Positions 51,260 through 55,343 of a DNA stretch of 55,343 nucleotides are shown here, in pieces (positions within the stretch are counted from its first letter, which is position 1; each line of letters starts with the position of its first letter). The notes beneath the pieces were generated by a model that saw nothing but the letters and a program-made list of their open reading frames with translations, did not search any database and was not told the origin of the DNA. The position numbers and the translations under genes are program-made. This stretch comes from Limisphaerales bacterium (lineage in GTDB: Bacteria > Verrucomicrobiota > Verrucomicrobiia > Limisphaerales > SXTU01), in NCBI GenBank assembly GCA_009773355.1, contig WRPG01000032.1, forward strand, positions 1-55,343. The letters are read 5' to 3'.

Positions 51260-54108
51260 GCGGCACCTCCGGTGAGTTGAGGGTTGAGAGTTGAAAGTTG
51301 AGAGGCCGCCGCACACCGACTCTCAACTCTCAACTCCCCATCTCTCAACTTCCTCCCCAGCCACGCCGTCATGCCGCAGGCGAAGGCCACGACGGACACG
51401 GAACTGAGCGGCATCAGAATGGCGCAGACCACTGGCGAAAGATTCCCGCTCGCGGCGATGCTCACGCCCACGATGTTGTAGATCGTGGAAATCAGGAACG
51501 CCGCGCGCACCGTTGCCACGGACTGCTTTGCGTAGCGCAGCACTTCCGCCAGCCGCGGCACCATCTGCGCCGACGCGATGATGTCGCTCGCGGGCGAGAA
51601 CGCGCTGACGCTCTCCACCACGGCCACGCCCACGTCGGCCTGCTTGAGCGCGCCTGCGTCGTTCAGGCCGTCGCCGACCATCATCACCGTCTTGCCGTCG
51701 CGCTGGAGGCGTTTGATGAAGTCGAGCTTGTCCAGCGGGCTTTGGTTGAACTGCAAGAGCGCGTCGGAACCGAAGAGCGCGCGGAAGCGCTCGCGTTCGC
51801 GCTCGTTGTCACCGCTTAGGAGCGCCAGTTCGTAACGGGAGGAAAGCTCCGTGATGAGCTGGCCGGAATCCGACCGCAGCGCGCTCGCCAGCACGAAGCA
51901 GCCGCGTTGGCGGCCGTCAATCGCAACGTGAACGTAGGAGCCGACGTGAGGAGGCTCTGATTGAGTCGGGTCTGGGGAAGATGGAGCCTCCTTACGTCGG
52001 CTGCTACACGCGACGCCACGCGATTCCAGCCACGCCGCCGAGCCGGCCCAGATTTCGTGGCCGTCAACCTGGCCTTCCATACCGCAACCCGTCGTTTCGA
52101 GGAACGACCGCACTGGCTCGGGGAAGTGCTGGCCTGCAATCGCCTCGCCGATACGCACGGCCAGCGGATGCGTCGAGTGGCGGGTCATCGAGTAAAGCCA
52201 GCGTTCCTCGGCGTCGGTGAGTTCGCCGTAGCTCGACATTCCAATGTCGAGTCCTTCGGCACGGGTGGCGTTGCTGGTCTCGACATTGGAATGTCGAGCT
52301 ACTTGCGCGCCTTGCCACGTCACGCTGCCCGCGCCCGCCGCCGTGAGCGTGCCGGTCTTGTCGAAGACGATGGCGTTCACGCGGGCCAGCGTTTCGAGCA
52401 CGAAGGGGTTCTTCAGAAACACATTCCGCCGCCCCAGCACGCGCTGCGCGGAGCCGAGCGCGAAGGGCGCGGCCAGCGCCAGCGCGCACGGGCACGCCAC
52501 GATAAGCACGGCGGTGAAGGCGTTCAGGGACTTGGCCGGATTGACCACCGCCCAGAACACCGCCGCGCCGACCGCGACGGTGAGGATGATCTTCGTGAAG
52601 CGTTGGCTGTAGGCGTTGGTGAGCGCGTTGAACGACTCGGTGCGGTCCTTGCGGAATGCGTCCTGATTCCAAAGCGAGGTGAGGTAGCTCTGCGACACGG
52701 GTTTGACCGTCTCGACTTCGATGGCTCCGCCCATCTGCCGGCCGCCGGCGTAGAGGTAATCGCCAGGCTGCTTCGCCAGTGGTTCGGATTCGCCCGTGAC
52801 GAAGCTGTAGTCAATCAGCGCCGGGCCGGAGAGCAGTTTCGCGTCGGCGGGGATTAGTTCGCCGTTTCTCAGCAGGAGGTGGTCGCCGATGGCGAGTTCG
52901 GAAAGGGACACGCGAGATTCCTGCGGAGCGCCGGTCTCCGAACCGGCTTTGTCTGCGACGTCGGCCAGCCGATTTGGAAATCGGCGCTCCACCCGCGTCA
53001 CCGACAGCGGGAAGAACGACTTGTAATCGCGGTCGAAGGCGAGGCGGTTGTAGGTTTTCTGCTGAAACAGCTTTCCGCAGAGCAGGAAGAAAATCAGGCC
53101 GCAGAGCGAATCGAAGTAGCCCTCGCCGCGCCCGCTGGCGACCTCCCACACGCTCTGTGCGAAGATGGCCACGATGCCTGCGGCGATGGGCACATCAATG
53201 TTCAGCAAGCGCTGCCGCAGGCTCGCCCACGCGGAGCGGTAGTAGTCCGCCGCGCTGAAGGCCACGACCGGCACGGCGAGCAGCAGGTTCAGCCAGCCGA
53301 TGAGTTCCTTGAGCTGCGGCCCGGTGAACGCGTCGAGTCCGAAGTAGCCGGTGATGGCGAAGAACATCGCGTTGCCGAACGCAAAGCCCGCGACGCCGAG
53401 TTGCAGCCAAAGGCGGCGGGCGGGGGGATTGGCCGGCTTCGCGTCGAGGTCGGCCAATTTCAACTCCGGCTCGTAGCCCAGCGACGCGAGCAGCGCCGCG
53501 ACTTCGCTCAACTTCACCCGCGCCGGGTCGAAGGCGACGGCGGCCTCCTTGCGCGCGAAGTTCACTTGCGACTGGCCGATGCCGGGCAGGAGGCGGAAGA
53601 GATTTTCCAGCAACCACACGCAGGCGATGCAATGGATGGCCGGCAGGTGGAACGTGACGCGCGTCAGTTTGTCGTCCGCGAAGTCCACCAGCCGCGCACG
53701 CACCGCCGGCTCGTCGAGAAAGGCGAAGCGGTTTGTTGCCGTCGGTTGCGCCACGCGGATGCCGGGCTGCTCGGCGAGTTGGTAGAAGCCGGCCAGTCCG
53801 TTTTCCGTGAGCAGCTCGAACACCGCGAGGCAGCCGGCGCAGCAAAACGATTTGTCCGCGCGTGAGTGGGCCGCGCTGCCACAGGCCGCGCCGCAGTGGA
53901 AGCAGGCTGCCTTCACAGGTGCCTCGCTTCGTTCGGCTGGGATTTGGGCTGCTGCCAATGCGCTCACGTTGGTTGCCGTCGTTGGGGGTCTCGGGGGGAC
54001 TGGTTTTCCCTTACCGGCGACAGAGTGGGGCAGGGGAGCTTGCGGCGCTTTTCGGGAATTGCCGAAGGTCAGCCGCTTTTTGCCGTGCCGCGTGCAAGGG
54101 CAGTCCAC
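51256..54108 (-). CDS. ccoI: Copper-transporting P-type ATPase CcoI, carrying four repeat-encoded insertions
   Basis: 950 residues from ATG 54108; a later start (GTG near residue 49) is possible as the first ~60 residues are not conserved. Then a Cys-rich 'CFHCGAACG...FCCAGC' segment (about 68-100), an HMA domain with CIAC (about 159), the membrane segments, CPC in 'VACPCALALAAPF' (about 538), FDKTGTLT (about 580), HSTHPLAV and GDGLNDAGAL. Loads copper for cbb3 oxidase. Insertions absent from ordinary homologues: about 373-397 (VERRFPN...GAPQES), about 602-627 (VARHSNVE...GMSSY), about 700-727 (ACSSRRKEA...HVGSY) and the C-terminal tail from about 920 (QLSTLNPQL). Each matches a palindromic repeat in the DNA, and the frame continues through. 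Loop placement is inferred from family layout. Confidence 0.9.
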   Translation of the reverse strand: MDCPCTRHGKKRLTFGNSRKAPQAPLPHSVAGKGKPVPPRPPTTATNVSALAAAQIPAERSEAPVKAACFHCGAACGSAAHSRADKSFCCAGCLAVFELLTENGLAGFYQLAEQPGIRVAQPTATNRFAFLDEPAVRARLVDFADDKLTRVTFHLPAIHCIACVWLLENLFRLLPGIGQSQVNFARKEAAVAFDPARVKLSEVAALLASLGYEPELKLADLDAKPANPPARRLWLQLGVAGFAFGNAMFFAITGYFGLDAFTGPQLKELIGWLNLLLAVPVVAFSAADYYRSAWASLRQRLLNIDVPIAAGIVAIFAQSVWEVASGRGEGYFDSLCGLIFFLLCGKLFQQKTYNRLAFDRDYKSFFPLSVTRVERRFPNRLADVADKAGSETGAPQESRVSLSELAIGDHLLLRNGELIPADAKLLSGPALIDYSFVTGESEPLAKQPGDYLYAGGRQMGGAIEVETVKPVSQSYLTSLWNQDAFRKDRTESFNALTNAYSQRFTKIILTVAVGAAVFWAVVNPAKSLNAFTAVLIVACPCALALAAPFALGSAQRVLGRRNVFLKNPFVLETLARVNAIVFDKTGTLTAAGAGSVTWQGAQVARHSNVETSNATRAEGLDIGMSSYGELTDAEERWLYSMTRHSTHPLAVRIGEAIAGQHFPEPVRSFLETTGCGMEGQVDGHEIWAGSAAWLESRGVACSSRRKEAPSSPDPTQSEPPHVGSYVHVAIDGRQRGCFVLASALRSDSGQLITELSSRYELALLSGDNERERERFRALFGSDALLQFNQSPLDKLDFIKRLQRDGKTVMMVGDGLNDAGALKQADVGVAVVESVSAFSPASDIIASAQMVPRLAEVLRYAKQSVATVRAAFLISTIYNIVGVSIAASGNLSPVVCAILMPLSSVSVVAFACGMTAWLGRKLRDGELRVESRCAAASQLSTLNPQLTGGAA
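51273..51350. repeat. GTTGAGA/TCTCAAC inverted repeat cluster at the ccoI 3' end
   Basis: Left block 51,273-51,304 has several spaced GTTGA units; right block 51,319-51,350 has the reverse-complement CTCTCAACT units. It encodes the peptide QLSTLNPQL near the CcoI C-terminus, while in other frames it gives strings such as STLNSQL. Confidence 0.7.
51934..52007. repeat. Twin-arm repeat, GAGCCGACGT type, inside ccoI
   Basis: Arms 51,934-51,957 and 51,984-52,007 match at 22 of 24 positions when reverse complemented; spacer 26 nt. Each arm has a GAGCC...GGCTC-like stem, and the element begins GTAG and ends CTAC, as does the one at 52,228. Encodes about residues 700-727 of CcoI. Confidence 0.85.
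52228..52302. repeat. Twin-arm repeat, GACATTCCAATGTC type, inside ccoI
   Basis: Perfect 24-bp inverted arms 52,228-52,251 and 52,279-52,302, 27-nt spacer, total exactly 75 nt (25 codons). Each arm is itself the hairpin CTCGACATT-CC-AATGTCGAG. Encodes about residues 602-627 of CcoI. Related copy at 38,538. Confidence 0.9.
52925..52990. repeat. Twin-arm repeat, GGAGCGCCG type, inside ccoI
   Basis: Arms 52,925-52,947 and 52,968-52,990 match at 19 of 23 positions; total 66 nt (22 codons). The arms differ but each keeps its stem: GCCGGT...ACCGGC in one, GCCGATTT-GG-AAATCGGC in the other. Encodes about residues 373-397 of CcoI. Confidence 0.85.
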
Positions 54109-54189
54109 CTGCGCATCGGGAAGCCCCCTAGCTGACTATCGGGTCGCCAGCCCGATACCGCTGCCCGCGCCCGCGCGTAGTCTGGGGCC

Positions 54190-55343
54190 ATGAAAACAAA
54201 CACGTTCTCAGCCACGAACGAAGGACAGGGCACCAAGATCATCCCCGTGCGGTTCGCGCCGGAAGCGCCGGTGCGCATCGCCGTGCGCCCGCAGACGACC
54301 GCGCTCGCATGGGTGCCGCGCAAGCCGGCGGTCGCCGCTTACGCCCCGCGCCCGACGCTGACGCTGATGGTCGCCCTGATCGTGGCTGTCCTCGGCGGCG
54401 TGTTTGTGAAGCCCGCGAAGGCCGCGCTCACGAACTCCGCGACGGACTTGGCGGTGCTGGTGGTGAGTGCGACGACCAACGACGCCGCGCTGCCCGCCAT
54501 CCGCCAGGCGCTGGACTTCCTCGGCACGCCCTACACCGTTCACATCGCCAGCGCCCAGCCCGGCAGCCTGACCGCTGACAAGCTCTTCGTCGGCCTGCGC
54601 GGCTTCTACAGCAGCGTGATGCTCACCGACTCCCAGTTGGCTTACTCGCCGGACGGCACCACCTGGACCTCGGCCTTAAACACGGCTGAGTGGGCGGCCT
54701 TGAGCCAATACGAGGCCGACTTCGGCGTGCGCCAGATCAACTGGAGCGGCTATCCCACGCCCGACTCCGGCTTCAACTGGCCCACCGCCGCCTTCGACTC
54801 CACCGGCAACGCCGCCGTCGGCACCTGGTCCGCCGCCGCCAAGCCCTCCTTCCCCTATCTCGTCACCGCCAACCAGTTCGCCGTCTCCAACGTCTGGACC
54901 TACCTCGCCACCCCGCTGGACACCAACACCACCGTCTGGCTCAGTGACGCGGAGGGCCACGCGCTCATCGCGGTGAAGAAGCACGCCGACGGCCGCGAAG
55001 TCCTCAGCCTCACCTTCGACAACGCCCCCTGGCTCATCCACAGCACGGTGCTCTCCCACGGCCTGGTGACCTGGGCCAACAAGGGCCTGTTCCTCGGCGA
55101 GCGCCACACCTACCTCAGCGCGCAGATTGACGACGTGTTCCTCGCCGACGAGATGTGGCCCGCCGGCGAGTTCCGCCAATCGGCCAAGGACTGGCAGGCG
55201 GTGATCAACTGGCAGGCCGCGTTCCGCACCCGCACGCTGGGCAAGAACTTCCGCTACGACATGGCCTTCAACGGCCTCGGGACGGTGGCCGGCGAATACG
55301 AGAACGACGACCTCACGCCCTACGTCCGCACCAACAAGGCGAT
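54190..55343 (+). CDS. Agd3-like polysaccharide deacetylase-type protein, cut by the window end
   Basis: At least 384 residues; no stop before the right edge. ATG 54190 begins MKTNTFSATNEG; an internal hydrophobic segment 'LTLMVALIVAVLGGVFV' at about 57-75 is a signal anchor or late signal peptide. A first domain follows ('LAVLVVSATTNDAALPAIRQALDFLGTPYTVHIAS', 'VRQINWSGYP'), then a carbohydrate-binding-like beta domain and the phrase 'YLSAQIDDVFLADEMW' (about 313-328), resembling the Asp-Asp metal motif of polysaccharide deacetylases. This order recalls Agd3, the fungal galactosaminogalactan deacetylase, and its bacterial relatives. Recognition is by memory of motifs; the C-terminal catalytic part is outside the window. 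Divergent from ccoI. Confidence 0.7.
   Translation, partial: MKTNTFSATNEGQGTKIIPVRFAPEAPVRIAVRPQTTALAWVPRKPAVAAYAPRPTLTLMVALIVAVLGGVFVKPAKAALTNSATDLAVLVVSATTNDAALPAIRQALDFLGTPYTVHIASAQPGSLTADKLFVGLRGFYSSVMLTDSQLAYSPDGTTWTSALNTAEWAALSQYEADFGVRQINWSGYPTPDSGFNWPTAAFDSTGNAAVGTWSAAAKPSFPYLVTANQFAVSNVWTYLATPLDTNTTVWLSDAEGHALIAVKKHADGREVLSLTFDNAPWLIHSTVLSHGLVTWANKGLFLGERHTYLSAQIDDVFLADEMWPAGEFRQSAKDWQAVINWQAAFRTRTLGKNFRYDMAFNGLGTVAGEYENDDLTPYVRTNKA

Noticed and set aside
51256-54108. ccoI as a frameshifted or broken pseudogene because of odd peptides
   Set aside because: One continuous frame contains every P-type ATPase motif in order; the odd peptides are whole in-frame insertions, not frame errors.

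Overview
The window looks like chromosomal DNA of a GC-rich, Gram-negative, free-living aerobe, most likely a verrucomicrobium near the Pedosphaera/Limisphaerales group. This is inferred from gene families and style: giant secreted beta-rich proteins with a terminal 'ESSTNL..W' or 'ETASSITGPW' type motif, many lipoproteins, a membrane-anchored formylglycine-generating enzyme, a fused CcoNO oxidase and abundant palindromic repeats. No marker gene proves it. I see no rRNA, tRNA, CRISPR array, prophage or insertion sequence.

Layout. 1-4,210: end of an SDR-family epimerase gene, an anchored formylglycine-generating enzyme, then a minus-strand pair rpe and phosphohexomutase. 4,303-9,994: a sodium:solute symporter and three phosphorelay genes (receiver-kinase, then two paralogous receiver-HPt-receiver proteins). 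9,969-18,972: mixed housekeeping genes (bioD, a lipoprotein, apaG, a DUF4337-like membrane protein, a lipoprotein, a class V aminotransferase, accD, a coiled-coil membrane protein, transketolase), closed by a strong terminator. 19,206-34,032: two secreted proteins, the second about 3,300 residues, flanking ptsN and gltX. 34,044-35,756: a DUF3307-like membrane protein and a CNB-adenylate cyclase. 35,782-39,776: a minus-strand trio of exported proteins (NHL-like propeller, PhnD-PQQ fusion lipoprotein, LMW-phosphatase/ArsC-like lipoprotein). 40,015-42,424: hsp20, an isoprenylcysteine-methyltransferase-like protein and a D-lactate-type dehydrogenase. 42,476-54,108: a long minus-strand cluster, ccoI-ccoS-ccoNO-ccoQ-ccoP-ccoG-fixH-safE plus a P2-type ATPase, with most cco starts and stops overlapping. 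The right edge cuts a gene resembling an Agd3-type exopolysaccharide deacetylase.

The most unusual feature is a set of short twin-hairpin repeats (two inverted arms of 23-24 nt, each arm itself a hairpin). Some lie between genes, but several lie inside open frames. ccoI carries three internal copies, all in frame and apparently in surface loops, plus a different repeat encoding its C-terminal tail. fixH has its last ~35 residues encoded by one, and the PhnD-PQQ lipoprotein has part of its signal peptide encoded by one. They behave like protein-coding palindromic elements. The second notable feature is the giant exoprotein, whose C-terminal third is built from six DKDLR units spaced exactly 516, 603, 516, 603, 516 nt, a three-fold 1,119-nt super-repeat.
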